Shown: positions 8,300 to 17,382, counted from the first letter of the stretch. The stretch is 64,000 nucleotides of DNA from Fen-1254 sp963769605 (GCA_963769605.1 CAVYML010000002.1:372001-436000); one strand, 5' to 3'. Notes: generated by a model from the sequence alone, not told the origin. Made by a program: numbers and translations.

Positions 8300-8323
8300 T
8301 GTATATTTTGACCTGAAAGTCAG

Positions 8324-8331
8324 GCATATAC
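8324..8331. repeat. Target-site duplication GCATATAC, right copy
   Basis: Exact copy of 6651-6658, immediately outside the right inverted repeat of the insertion sequence. Confidence 0.9.
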
Positions 8332-10048
8332 AGACGTCATTCTCTGGGTGGATCTTACCGGGCCCGGGTTTAATAAGAGAATCTATGGATTCTGGGACGG
8401 GGATCATACTTTTCATCTACGTCTTGTTGCAACCCAGCCCGGCACATGGTACTGGAAAAGCGGATCGATTCCAGAGGATCCCGGATTGGCGGGAAAGTCA
8501 GGTTCCTTTGCAGCCGTCGATTGGACTGATTCGGAAAAAACCGAAAATCCGCTGCGTCGAGGCTTTTTGCGTGCAAGCGCCAACCAGCATGCCTTGCAGT
8601 TTGCCGACGGTACACCGTTCTTCATCATCGGAGATACATGGTACTCGCTTGGGACCAACCGCTTCCGTTGGTATGAGGATGACAATGAACGTCCTATCGG
8701 TCCTGCCGCGGGATTCAAAGATTATGTACGTTATCGTAAAATGCAAGGTTACAATTGGATCAATGTTATTGCAGCATTTCCGAATTGGATAACGGATGGA
8801 AAATCCTGGCATCTGGTTATGGACGATTCAGCAAAGACAACGGTGCGTTCTGCCTGGCTCGAATTCGGAACGGGCAGCGCAAAGAACATGGATAATGAAG
8901 GGGGACGGCCTTTCTTTTTTCCCGGCAAAGTGCCCGGTTACGAGAATGAATTTCCCGACATGGATAGGATCAACCCCAAATACTTCAAGTATCTTGACAG
9001 AAAAATCGATTATCTCAATGCCAATGGATTCGTTCCGTTTATCGAAGTTTCGAGGCGTGATGCCGGTCTGTGCTGGCATAAATATTACGACTGGCCGGAT
9101 TCTTATGTGCGATTTATCCAGTACATATTTTCACGATATCAGGCCAATAATACCGTCCTGAGTCCGATTCATCTCGACATTATCGACGAGACGGTAAGTC
9201 CCGACGATTACACAACTGCAATTCATTTCATGGAAAAAAAATTCGGGCCGCCACCGTTCGGAACACTGCTTTCTGCGAACGCAAATCCTTCGACACTCGA
9301 AAATTGGGGTGAAGATTCATGGGTAACGCTTCACCAGATCGGCAATATGCGCGAGCATAATAATTACTGGTATCTCACAGAGATTTTCAATTTAAAGAAT
9401 CCGAAACCGGCGCTCAATGGCGAGCCGTATTATGCAGGTTACAGGGATGCACGCGGACCGGGTTCGGCCAACTATACACGCGGTGCAGCGGGCGGATCTG
9501 AGCGCGATAATGCATTTGTCCGTTCCGGCATGTACGGAAGTTTTATTTCCGGCGGATTAGCCGGACATGTCTATGGCGCTGAGGGAATTTGGGGCGCCGA
9601 TATCGAACCGACTGCACCCGTGCATATGTGGGATGCATTTCAATGGAAATCGGGAGCCGAGATGCAGTATTTAAAGACCTTCGCTTTTTCCATAGGCAGG
9701 CGTTATCAGGAATTAGTACCGCTGGCAGACCTTGTATCACCCAATAAAACGCGTGAGACGCTTAGTTACGAAGGCTGGGCCTATTGCGCACGCACCGACG
9801 ACAAGCAGGTATTTCTTGCATATTTTGAAAAAGGATGCCCGCCATCTCAAATTCGCGGTGCACGGCTCAATAGTATTTATCGTGCGCAATGGTTTAATCC
9901 ACGCGAAGGTACGTGGATGAATGTGGGAACCGGCAAACTCGCATCAAACAAGATAGGTATTTTGACGCTCCCGGATTTTCCAGGCGACTCAGATTGGGGC
10001 CTCCGGCTGATCTATGAAGGCCGGGAATCCGGAAAAATTCTGAATTAG
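8332..10048 (+). pseudogene. 3' fragment of secreted DUF5060/DUF4038 glycosidase
   Basis: The rest of the interrupted gene. It begins in frame with DVILWVDLTGPGFNKRIYGF (DUF5060), continues into the apiosidase-like DUF4038 TIM-barrel (ADGTPFFIIGDTWYSLG, YNWINVIAAFPNW, PFIEVSRRDAG, LNGEPYYAG), and ends in a beta-rich putative collagen-binding-like domain (residues AYFEKGCPPSQIRG to DSDWGLRLIYEG). Members of this family act on plant or other complex polysaccharides outside the cell. A GTG at 8348 could restart translation, but the product would lack its signal peptide and part of the first domain. Apart from the insertion the sequence is free of stops, so disruption looks recent. The following gene also encodes a secreted protein. 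Confidence 0.88.
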
Positions 10049-10238
10049 ATTATACCGTATCAAGAAGAGTAGACTTAAAAACACTCGAAGCTTTGCGGAT
10101 GAATGCAGTTCAATTTATTTTTGAGAACGTTACGCGCAACCATCTGTGATGCAGCTTATAAAACAATTGCAGACTTTGCTTCTTCAAAAGATCTGTCTTA
10201 CATTAACTTGAGAATAAAACAATGGAAGGATGATAATT

Positions 10239-11738
10239 GTGAATCAAATATTTGGCAAAAGAATTTTATTTATTTCTGCTCTTGGACTGTTTCAAACCGT
10301 TCTTCTCTTTTCACAGAAGCAGTCTCTGGGAATATTTGAAGGAAGCGGCGATATCGGTGATGTTCTTAAAAAAGGTTCTGTAGTCTTCGATTCCGTCAAA
10401 AAAAGTTATACGATCGTCGGAGGAGGAGAGAATATGTGGTATGCCAAAGATGCTTTCCAGTATGTCTGGAAAAAAGCGTCGGGCGATCTTTCCATTTCCG
10501 CGGATATCAGTTTTCCTGATACAGGAGGTAATGAACATCGCAAAGCCGGACTCATCATCCGCCAGAATCTCGATCCCGACGCGCAGTATGTCGATGCTGT
10601 TCTTCATGGCGACGGCCTGACATCCATGCAATACCGTGAAATCAAAGGCGGGTTGACACGTGAAATTCAAGCCAATATTAAAGGCCCGAGCAGAATCAAA
10701 CTGGAAAAACAGGGCAACTATGTTTTCATGTCCGTTGCTCCTGCAAATGAAAAACTTCGCCCCGCGGGAGGGTCATTTAAAATTAAATTTGAAGAACCGT
10801 TTTTCATCGGACTTGGTGTTTGTTCTCACAACAACAATGTGTCGGAAAAAGCCGCTTTTTCAAATGTAGAAATTTCGCTCGGCTTAAAAACCGTCCCGGG
10901 CGAATCATCGGTGGAAAGTACATTGGAAACGGTGTCCATTGAATCGAAAGACAGAAAGGCAATTTATACAGCCGAAAACTTTATCGAGGGGGCATTCTGG
11001 TCGGGAGATGGGGAGAAAATATTCTTCAACAATAAGGGTCATTTATATAAATTGCCGAAAGGCGGCGGTAAGCCGGAATTGTTTAACACAGGATCCTTAA
11101 AAAATATCGGAAGCTGCAACGGCTTTTCTCCGGATCGAAAACAGATGGCTCTTAGTAATTACGCAGGCGAGCATCAGTCCCTGATTTATTTAGTGCCGGC
11201 AGAAGGCGGCGAACCAAAACTGCTGACTCCCGATGTTTCATCATGGTGGCACAACTGGTCTCCGGACGGCGCGGTGATTCTCTATTCCGGCATGCGAAAA
11301 AATAACCTGGATATTTACAGTATTCCTGTCAAGGGCGGCAAGGAAACACGACTGACCACACAACCGGGAATCGACGACGGCCCGGAGTTTTCATCCGATG
11401 GTAAATTTATATATTTCAATTCCGACCAATCGGGTTCAAGTCAAATCTGGCGGATGAAACCGGACGGAAGTTCTCAGGAACAAATTACTTCCGATGAATA
11501 TAACAATTGGTTTCCGCATGTTTCACCGGACGGCAAATGGATCGTTTTCATCTCCTATAATAAGGATGTCAAAGGGCATCCCGCGAATCAGGATGTCATG
11601 CTGAGAATTTTACCGGCTGCGGGCGGCGATTGTGAAGTGGTTGCAAAGCTTTTAGGCGGACAAGGCACATTTGATGTCAATCCATGGGCGCCGGACAGCA
11701 AGAATCTGACTTTTATTAGTTATAGAGTGGTTCAATAA
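10239..11738 (+). CDS. Secreted DUF1349-like plus TolB/WD40-like beta-propeller protein
   Basis: An exported protein of about 499 aa. I prefer the GTG at 10239, since GGAAGG lies nine bases before it; the ATG at 10230 is in frame but overlaps that ribosome site. A signal peptide (KRILFISALGLFQTVLLFSQ) is followed by a concanavalin-like domain of DUF1349 type (about 30-210; GGGENMWYAKDAF, RKAGLIIRQNLDPD). The C-terminal half has PD40/TolB-like propeller blades with repeated FSPDRK, WSPDG, FSSDGKFIYFNSD and VSPDGKWIVF. The C-terminal half resembles the TolB family, but no tol genes are nearby. It may bind carbohydrate or protein in the periplasm or outside. It follows the broken glycosidase and could have served the same polysaccharide-use function. 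Confidence 0.8.
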   Translation: MNQIFGKRILFISALGLFQTVLLFSQKQSLGIFEGSGDIGDVLKKGSVVFDSVKKSYTIVGGGENMWYAKDAFQYVWKKASGDLSISADISFPDTGGNEHRKAGLIIRQNLDPDAQYVDAVLHGDGLTSMQYREIKGGLTREIQANIKGPSRIKLEKQGNYVFMSVAPANEKLRPAGGSFKIKFEEPFFIGLGVCSHNNNVSEKAAFSNVEISLGLKTVPGESSVESTLETVSIESKDRKAIYTAENFIEGAFWSGDGEKIFFNNKGHLYKLPKGGGKPELFNTGSLKNIGSCNGFSPDRKQMALSNYAGEHQSLIYLVPAEGGEPKLLTPDVSSWWHNWSPDGAVILYSGMRKNNLDIYSIPVKGGKETRLTTQPGIDDGPEFSSDGKFIYFNSDQSGSSQIWRMKPDGSSQEQITSDEYNNWFPHVSPDGKWIVFISYNKDVKGHPANQDVMLRILPAAGGDCEVVAKLLGGQGTFDVNPWAPDSKNLTFISYRVVQ

Positions 11739-11824
11739 CCGTCCATGAAATGTATTCTGTTTCAGTTTTGCCACTATGCGGCGTTATCGCTGTGCGGGAT
11801 AGGCAGTACTTTTTATTTGGAGAG

Positions 11825-11846
11825 ATCATTCATCGGAATGATTTTT
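11825..11846 (+). terminator. Weak terminator-like hairpin
   Basis: ATCATTC-ATCG-GAATGAT forms a 7-bp stem followed by TTTT. It could end the upstream message. It also sits only a few bases before ATG 11852, where no ribosome site is visible. Confidence 0.4.
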
Positions 11847-11851
11847 GAGTA

Positions 11852-12322
11852 ATGGATAAACGCCCGCAATATGAGGAAGCAGTGCAAACTCTTAAAAATA
11901 TTCTCAGGGATGAAGAAGATGCAATTGCAATGATGGCAACCATTTCGTGCGAACTGAAGCATTCATTCGATACGTTTTCATGGGTTGGATTCTATAGGGT
12001 TGTTAAGCCGGGACTTCTTAAGGTCGGACCTTATCAAGGCTACCATGGCTGCATTGATATATCATTCGAAAGGGGTGTTTGCGGAAAATGCGCTATTGAA
12101 AGAAGAACTCAAATCGTTCAAGACGTACAAAAAATTCCTTATCACATCGCATGTTCGAGCGAAACGAAGTCCGAAATAGTCGTTCCTGTTTTCGACGCGG
12201 AAAAGACTCTGATTGCAGTTCTCGATATTGATAGTAATTTTAAAGAATGTTTCGATGAGGTCGACAAATATTATTTGGAAGAAATTTGTACGCTGTTTGA
12301 AAATCGTACAGAAAATACTTGA
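11852..12322 (+). CDS. msrC: Free methionine-(R)-sulfoxide reductase (GAF domain, fRMsr/YebR-like)
   Basis: A 156-aa single GAF-domain enzyme that reduces free methionine-R-sulfoxide, an oxidative-damage repair step in the cytoplasm. Family signatures are clear: WVGFYRV, VGPYQG, FERGVCGKC and SSETKSEIVVPV. The three cysteines Cys67, Cys77 and Cys101 show the same 10- and 24-residue spacing as the catalytic cysteines of E. coli fRMsr. No ribosome site is visible before the ATG and a hairpin lies just upstream. The stop codon overlaps the -35 box of the next operon's promoter. The symbol is used on family grounds. Confidence 0.88.
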   Translation: MDKRPQYEEAVQTLKNILRDEEDAIAMMATISCELKHSFDTFSWVGFYRVVKPGLLKVGPYQGYHGCIDISFERGVCGKCAIERRTQIVQDVQKIPYHIACSSETKSEIVVPVFDAEKTLIAVLDIDSNFKECFDEVDKYYLEEICTLFENRTENT

Positions 12323-12347
12323 CAGACAGTTAAAATCTGCTTAATTT
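12319..12347 (+). promoter_or_regulatory. Predicted promoter of the TetR/efflux operon
   Basis: TTGACA (12319-12324), 17-base spacer, TAATTT (12342-12347). Transcription would start near 12354, directly before operator O1, which suits repression by the TetR protein encoded downstream. Confidence 0.6.
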
Positions 12348-12356
12348 ATACACTAA

Positions 12357-12375
12357 GGAAACGATAATAGTTTCC
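12357..12375. promoter_or_regulatory. TetR-type operator O1
   Basis: GGAAACGATAATAGTTTCC has perfect 6-base inverted arms around a 7-base centre. A near-identical copy lies 84 bases downstream, just before the TetR gene. A repeated palindrome at a TetR promoter points to autoregulation. Confidence 0.75.
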
Positions 12376-12440
12376 ATGATGGATACATAAATTGCCGATA
12401 GATATTGATTCGGCTTTATTTTTCACTTAACGGAAACTGA

Positions 12441-12459
12441 AGAAACAATAATAGTTTCC
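12441..12459. promoter_or_regulatory. TetR-type operator O2
   Basis: AGAAACAATAATAGTTTCC shares the centre and right arm with O1. The 84-base spacing equals about eight helical turns, so both sites face the same side of the DNA. An extra half site GGAAAC lies at 12432-12437. Confidence 0.72.
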
Positions 12460-12473
12460 AAGGTGATGAAAAA

Positions 12474-13115
12474 ATGGCAGATCAAGAAGAAAAGCAAAGA
12501 ATATTAGCCGCTGCATCAAAAAGGTTCTTTGAACTCGGAATTTCCAAGGTGACAGTCGATGAGCTGGCTGCAGACCTCGGAATGAGTAAGAAAACGATTT
12601 ATAAATATTTTCCGAGCAAAGATGATTTGCTGCTGGCGGCTGTTCGCGTAAATATAGAACGCGTCGGCAAAGAAGTCTCCGGCATTATCAATTCAGCGGA
12701 ACCGTTCGAAAAAAAGATCGCTGTTCTTTTATCCGTTATCGGAAGGCAAATTCGTCGCATCAGTCCGCAATTCCAATCGGATATGAGACGCTTCTCTCCC
12801 CATGTCTGGGATGAAATCGATACATTCCGGCGCGAGGTCGTCATCGGTCAATTGAAAAATCTGTTTCTTCAGGCGAAGAAAGAAGGTTTTTTCCGGGAAG
12901 ATCTCAATGTGGAAATATTCCAGCTTATTTTGGTGAATGCGGCGCAGGGCATTGTGAATCCACAAACTCTTGCAGATCGCTCTTTCTCAGCCGCCGAGGC
13001 GTATCAGGAAATTATCAAAGTTCTCTTTACCGGTGCTTTGACGGAAGAAGGAAAAAAACATGTGCATCTCTTCGATGTCCAATTTGAACAACAACTGTAT
13101 CAGAGGATGATATGA
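12474..13115 (+). CDS. TetR family transcriptional regulator of the efflux operon
   Basis: A 213-aa TetR/AcrR repressor. The N-terminal helix-turn-helix is typical: FFELGISKVTVDELAADLG then MSKKTIYKYFPSKDDLLLAA (about residues 14-52). The C-terminal helical domain would bind an inducer, unknown here. The gene is first in an operon with a membrane-fusion lipoprotein, two ABC ATPases, TolC and two permeases, overlapping the next gene by four bases (ATGA). The arrangement matches the E. coli CecR (YbiH) / YbhGFSR set. Two palindromes in its leader are probable operators, so it likely represses its own operon until a toxic compound is bound. Confidence 0.9.
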   Translation: MADQEEKQRILAAASKRFFELGISKVTVDELAADLGMSKKTIYKYFPSKDDLLLAAVRVNIERVGKEVSGIINSAEPFEKKIAVLLSVIGRQIRRISPQFQSDMRRFSPHVWDEIDTFRREVVIGQLKNLFLQAKKEGFFREDLNVEIFQLILVNAAQGIVNPQTLADRSFSAAEAYQEIIKVLFTGALTEEGKKHVHLFDVQFEQQLYQRMI

Positions 13116-14038
13116 AATATTTGTCTTTTATCGCGGCTTTTGCCGCTCTTATTTTTTTTGGATGCGGGAAGAATAATAATTCAACTATAGCATCGTCGGG
13201 AACGATCGAAGCAACTGATGTTACCGTGAGTGCTCAAGCAGGCGGTATCGTGCTGCGTCTCTGTGTCGACGAGGGGTCAGTGGTTCACACAGGCGATACA
13301 CTTTTAATAATCGATGATGTGGACTGGAGGTTTCAGTACGATCAGGCCGCCGCCGGATTCGTTATGGCAGAAGCACAATATCAACTGGCCGTCAAAGGTT
13401 CGCGTGTGGAAGATGTTATGCAGACAGAAGCGAATTACAGGAACGCCGAATCCGATCTAAAACGCATCGAAGCACTGTGGCAGACAAAAAGCGTTACGGA
13501 AAAACAATTAGATGATGCCCGGACCAATTTTACAGTTGCCCAGCAAGTCTGGGAAAAAACGAAGCGCGGCTCGCGGCCGGAAGAGATCGATCTGGCTCGC
13601 GGACGGAGGGATCAGTCAAAAGCCCAGATGGCTTCGCTCCGGAAAAAGTTAGAAGACTGCATTGTGCGATCGCCGATCAACGGAATCGTTACAAAACGTT
13701 TTGTCGAAGCAGGAGAACTTGTGGGATCGGGCACTTCGCTTTTCCGGCTTGACGATCTCTCTTCGCTGGATATTACCATCTATATTCCGGAAGCGGATTT
13801 GCCAAAAATTGTGCTCGGTCAGAGTGCATCGGTTCAGGTCGATGCATTCCAAAATAGAACATTCGAAGGACATGTTATTTTTATCTCGCCTGTAGCGGAG
13901 TTTACACCGAAAAATATTCAAACAAACGACGAGCGGACAAAACTTGTTTTCGGCGTGAAAATAAAAGTTCAGAATGCGGACGGGACGCTCAAAGCGGGAA
14001 TTCCTGCCGATGTCGTTCTGCATGTCGCTCGATCATAG
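13112..14038 (+). CDS. HlyD/YbhG-like membrane-fusion lipoprotein
   Basis: A 308-aa periplasmic adaptor that links an inner-membrane ABC exporter to TolC. The N-terminus is a lipoprotein signal with lipobox around FFGC (Cys18). The first biotinyl-lipoyl half is IEATDVTVSAQAGGIVLRL, a coiled-coil hairpin spans about 75-175 (EAQYQLAVKG to MASLRKKLEDC), and the second lipoyl half is CIVRSPINGIVTKRFVEAGE. A beta-barrel region follows. Order and size match YbhG. It overlaps the TetR gene by four bases and is followed nine bases later by the first ABC ATPase. Confidence 0.9.
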   Translation: MKYLSFIAAFAALIFFGCGKNNNSTIASSGTIEATDVTVSAQAGGIVLRLCVDEGSVVHTGDTLLIIDDVDWRFQYDQAAAGFVMAEAQYQLAVKGSRVEDVMQTEANYRNAESDLKRIEALWQTKSVTEKQLDDARTNFTVAQQVWEKTKRGSRPEEIDLARGRRDQSKAQMASLRKKLEDCIVRSPINGIVTKRFVEAGELVGSGTSLFRLDDLSSLDITIYIPEADLPKIVLGQSASVQVDAFQNRTFEGHVIFISPVAEFTPKNIQTNDERTKLVFGVKIKVQNADGTLKAGIPADVVLHVARS

Positions 14039-14047
14039 CCGGAGATC

Positions 14048-14980
14048 ATGATGGCTGATGCAGTAGAATTTATTAATGTCGTTAAAGTGTACGGAGGAGG
14101 CGGTAAGGAAAAGTCTGTTACTGCCGTCGATGATGTTTCCCTGACTATCCGTCGCGGGGAGATTTTCAGTCTTGTCGGACCCGATGGCGCAGGAAAAACG
14201 ACCGCTATTCGCATGATGTGCGGCGTACTGCCTGCAACACGCGGCTCTATACGCGTGCTTGGATATGATATGAAAAAGGGAAAAGCCGAAATAAAAAAAC
14301 ATATCGGATATCTTTCGCAGCGGTTCAGCCTTTATCAAGACCTCACCATCGACGAGAATTTAGACTTTTTCGCTGAAATTCATGCCATTCATAATTATAA
14401 AATTCGAAAGGACGAATTGCTGGAATTTACTCGGCTGACAAAATTCCGGGAGCGGCTTGCCGGAAAATTGTCAGGAGGGATGAAGCAAAAATTGGCGCTT
14501 GCCTGCACGCTGATACATACTCCGGATATTCTGCTGCTGGATGAACCGACGACAGGAGTCGATCCCGTCTCGCGGCGCGATTTTTGGAAAATTCTATCCA
14601 GCCTTCTAAAAAACGGGATTACTATCGTTGTCAGCACTCCCTATTTGGATGAAGCGGAGCGAAGCAATTGCGTGGCGCTGATGAACGAAGGGAAAATTAT
14701 GCAGTGCGATACGCCGAATGCAATCCGCGAATCGTTCCCGCTCAAAGTTATGGAACTGCTCTGCAGCGATATCAGGCGCGGCGCTGCCGTTCTGGCCCTC
14801 CTTTTAGGCAAAGATCGGATTCAAATGTTCGGCGACCGCCTGCACGTGATGATGAAAGATGCATCGCTGGAAGTTCAGCAGATACTCGATTGCATGATAC
14901 AAGCGAAAATTAATGTAACGGGATACCGTATTCTCCAGCCGTCATTAGAAGATGTATTTATTGCACGATTAGGTTCATGA
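14048..14980 (+). CDS. ABC transporter ATP-binding protein (YbhF N-half-like)
   Basis: A 310-aa ABC ATPase. Walker A is GPDGAGKT (44-51); the Asp in place of Asn is also seen in the first half of YbhF. Signature LSGGMKQKL, Walker B ILLLDEPTTGVDP and a H-loop replaced by STPYLDEAE (Ser-Thr-Pro, no His). The missing switch histidine suggests this half-site hydrolyses ATP poorly, so it may pair as the regulatory half with the second ATPase of the operon. In E. coli both halves are one polypeptide; here they are separate genes with tolC between. It overlaps the tolC-like gene by four bases. Confidence 0.88.
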   Translation: MMADAVEFINVVKVYGGGGKEKSVTAVDDVSLTIRRGEIFSLVGPDGAGKTTAIRMMCGVLPATRGSIRVLGYDMKKGKAEIKKHIGYLSQRFSLYQDLTIDENLDFFAEIHAIHNYKIRKDELLEFTRLTKFRERLAGKLSGGMKQKLALACTLIHTPDILLLDEPTTGVDPVSRRDFWKILSSLLKNGITIVVSTPYLDEAERSNCVALMNEGKIMQCDTPNAIRESFPLKVMELLCSDIRRGAAVLALLLGKDRIQMFGDRLHVMMKDASLEVQQILDCMIQAKINVTGYRILQPSLEDVFIARLGS

Positions 14981-16326
14981 GGAATTGTATGAAACGGAAA
15001 TACATTGTCATTGCTTTGTTTATGGTCAAAGCTGCGTCGGCACAGAATAGTTCCGCATCCGTATCGCTTGCCGATTGTATTGCAAAAGCTCTTGGTCAGA
15101 ATCCATTGATGAAAATCAGCGAGGCGGCGGCTGAAAACGCAGAGGCACATGCACGTGAAACGGGGGCTGCTTTGCTGCCGCAATTGCGTCTGACGGGAAG
15201 CGCGATGGAATTAAGCAGTGTTCCGGCGTATACGCTGACTCTCCCGCCGCCATTTAATTTTTCAAAAACGATTTTTCCGGACATTACGGAAAACTATTCC
15301 TTAAAGCTCTCACTGCAGCAGCCCCTGTTTACGGGATTCAAACTCAGTAAAAGCAGAGAAATGTCCGACCTGAATGCACAGGCGGAGAGGGAAGAGTATT
15401 CGAAAGATCAACTCGATATGGTCGTTGCTGTGACTGTGGCTTATTGGAATCTTTACAACGCCGTGGAGTCGGAACGTGTGATCGGTCAGACCGTAGAACA
15501 AATTAGCGGGCATTTAAAAGACATTCAAAGTTCTGCCGAGCAGGGGATGGCGACCGATGCCGATGTGATGAAAGTGCAGGTGCAGCTTTCGAGTATGAAG
15601 GTTAAACATGTACAGGCGCGAAATAATATTAAAATTGCTGCGATGACACTTAATTCTTTGATCGGCAATCCATTGTCCGAAGATATTGTTTCTGCAGACG
15701 ATCCTCAGGAAAACGATGCCGCTCTCGCCGGCATGCTGAAAAGTGAATTATCGATATTAACGGATCGTGCTTCTGATAACCGACCCGAGATCAAATCTTT
15801 AAAATTGCGCTCTCAAATGAGCGGAGCCGGTGTGGATGCAGCGAAAGGGGGTTGGTATCCGCAAATTTATTTTGGGGCGGATTATAATTTTGCGCGGCCC
15901 AATTCCCGTATCCTCCCTCCGACAGATGAATGGAATGGAACATGGGATGTCGGGCTTACGGTTCAGTGGACGATATGGGACTGGTTCACGACACAGCATC
16001 AGACAGCCCAGGCAGAAGCATCGTTGAAACAATCGGAAGCCGGCTTGATGCAAATGCGGGATGCAGTAAAATTGGATGTTGCAGAGCAATTTTACACGGC
16101 GCAAACTGCAGCGGAGGAAGTAAGCGTTGCTCACTCCGGTGCGGAGCAGGCACAGGAATCGTACCGTATGACTCATGAAAAATTTAAAACCGGGATGGCG
16201 AGCAACAGCGATTTGCTCGATGCAGAGACGGCGCTGCTGCAGGCAAATCTGACCTATACGCAGGCGAAGGTGGATTTTAAAGTGGCGGCAGCCAGATTGA
16301 AACGCGCAGTCGGAGGATTGCTATGA
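14977..16326 (+). CDS. TolC family outer-membrane efflux channel
   Basis: A 449-aa outer-membrane factor with a signal peptide (KYIVIALFMVKAASAQ) and two homologous OEP halves: SVSLADCIAKALGQNPLMKI to about 220, and ASDNRPEIKSLKLR to the end. Long coiled-coil-forming helices are evident (for example AEREEYSKDQLDMVVAVTVA and EASLKQSEAGLMQMRDAVKL). It would form the trimeric exit duct for the exporter. It overlaps both flanking ATPase genes by four bases, so translation is coupled and the three proteins are probably made together. Its position between two ATPase genes is less common than at an operon end. Confidence 0.9.
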   Translation: MRNCMKRKYIVIALFMVKAASAQNSSASVSLADCIAKALGQNPLMKISEAAAENAEAHARETGAALLPQLRLTGSAMELSSVPAYTLTLPPPFNFSKTIFPDITENYSLKLSLQQPLFTGFKLSKSREMSDLNAQAEREEYSKDQLDMVVAVTVAYWNLYNAVESERVIGQTVEQISGHLKDIQSSAEQGMATDADVMKVQVQLSSMKVKHVQARNNIKIAAMTLNSLIGNPLSEDIVSADDPQENDAALAGMLKSELSILTDRASDNRPEIKSLKLRSQMSGAGVDAAKGGWYPQIYFGADYNFARPNSRILPPTDEWNGTWDVGLTVQWTIWDWFTTQHQTAQAEASLKQSEAGLMQMRDAVKLDVAEQFYTAQTAAEEVSVAHSGAEQAQESYRMTHEKFKTGMASNSDLLDAETALLQANLTYTQAKVDFKVAAARLKRAVGGLL

Positions 16327-17291
16327 CCGGAAAGGAACAGACAAAAGTCACGAGCGGAAATGGCTTTGCAGTCGATGTAAAAGGATTGACGAAGATGTTC
16401 GGTTCTTTTCGCGCCGTTGATGATATTTCTTTTTCTGTCGGGCGCGGAGAGGTTTTCGGTTTCTTAGGTCCCAATGGCGCGGGAAAATCTACCACTATCC
16501 GCATGCTGTGCGGGCTGCTCTCGCCTACATCGGGAAGCGCAACGGTCGCCGGATACGAAATAACGGACAATCCGGATGCAGTTAAAGAAAACATAGGATA
16601 CATGTCGCAACGTTTTTCCCTGTACGAAGATCTGACGGTCGAACAAAACATCAATTTTTACGGAGGCATTTACGGATTGGAAGGTGTCCGGTTAAAAGCG
16701 CGCAAAGAGTGGGCGATCGAAATGGCGGGATTGCAGGGAAAAGAAAAGATGCTTGCACACGCACTCTCCGGCGGATGGAAGCAACGCCTTGCGCTTGGAT
16801 GCTCCATACTTCACGAGCCGCCGATCGTATTTCTGGACGAACCTACAGGAGGCGTGGATCCGGTTTCCCGCAGGAATTTCTGGGACTTGATTTATGAATT
16901 GTCTCATAACGGAACCACAGTATTCGTAACGACACATTATATGGATGAAGCGGAACATTGCAATACGATCGGTTTTATTTACAATGGCAAATTGGTGGCT
17001 ATTGGATCACCAACGGAATTGAAACATCGACTGGATCGATATACGGTGTATGAAGTGCATTGCAGCGATCCGGTCGAGGCAATGGAAATATTGCGGCAGC
17101 AATCATGGACAGCCGAGACCTCCATTTTCGGTTCCGCTTTTCATATCAGTGTAGACAACAATGATCGGGCACAATCGATAATAAAGCAAACGCTTGCACA
17201 AAACAAGATCGAATCGACTCAGATAGAAAAAATTGTTCCCTCGCTCGAAGATGTTTTTCTTCATCTCATTGCGGCGGAAGATGATAAATAA
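16323..17291 (+). CDS. ABC transporter ATP-binding protein (YbhF C-half-like)
   Basis: A 322-aa ABC ATPase. Walker A GPNGAGKS (49-56), signature LSGGWKQRL, Walker B IVFLDEPTGGVDP and a canonical H-loop TTHYMDEAEH. A C-terminal extension (about 240-322) is typical of drug or polysaccharide exporter ATPases. It should be the catalytically competent partner of the first ATPase of the operon, whose H-loop lacks histidine. It is followed by a 91-base gap of degenerate short repeats before the first permease gene. Confidence 0.9.
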   Translation: MTGKEQTKVTSGNGFAVDVKGLTKMFGSFRAVDDISFSVGRGEVFGFLGPNGAGKSTTIRMLCGLLSPTSGSATVAGYEITDNPDAVKENIGYMSQRFSLYEDLTVEQNINFYGGIYGLEGVRLKARKEWAIEMAGLQGKEKMLAHALSGGWKQRLALGCSILHEPPIVFLDEPTGGVDPVSRRNFWDLIYELSHNGTTVFVTTHYMDEAEHCNTIGFIYNGKLVAIGSPTELKHRLDRYTVYEVHCSDPVEAMEILRQQSWTAETSIFGSAFHISVDNNDRAQSIIKQTLAQNKIESTQIEKIVPSLEDVFLHLIAAEDDK

Positions 17292-17293
17292 AG

Positions 17294-17378
17294 TAGTTCG
17301 TAGTTCTTTGTGCGTAGTGCTTAGTCAAAGATATTTCGACGTAACACTTCGAACCAAGAACTAAGAACCAAGAACTAA
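17294..17378. repeat. Degenerate short tandem repeats with inverted arms
   Basis: The gap between the ATPase and permease genes holds words such as AGTTCGTAGTTCTTTG on the left (17294-17310) and GAACCAAGAACTAAGAACC on the right (17351-17369, continuing to 17378). The right part is a tandem of an 8-9-base unit (AAGAACTA / AAGAACC), and it is roughly complementary to the left, so the transcript could fold. It carries no gene. Confidence 0.65.
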
Positions 17379-17382
17379 TAAA

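Larger units (their letters stand above)
6659..8323 (+). mobile_element. IS1634-like insertion sequence, 1665 bp, complete
   Basis: The element is bounded by perfect 11-base terminal inverted repeats CTGACTTTCAG / CTGAAAGTCAG. A second block of inner homology follows 18 bases from each tip: TATACACT at 6677-6684 and AGTGTATA at 8298-8305. It carries one transposase gene and is flanked by GCATATAC duplications. The transposase is full length with its DDE residues, so the element may be active. It interrupts a secreted glycosidase gene in the same orientation. Confidence 0.92.

Noticed and set aside
10103..10339. Short open frame between the glycosidase and the DUF1349-like gene
   Set aside because: It overlaps the signal-peptide region of the next gene in another frame and has no family likeness.
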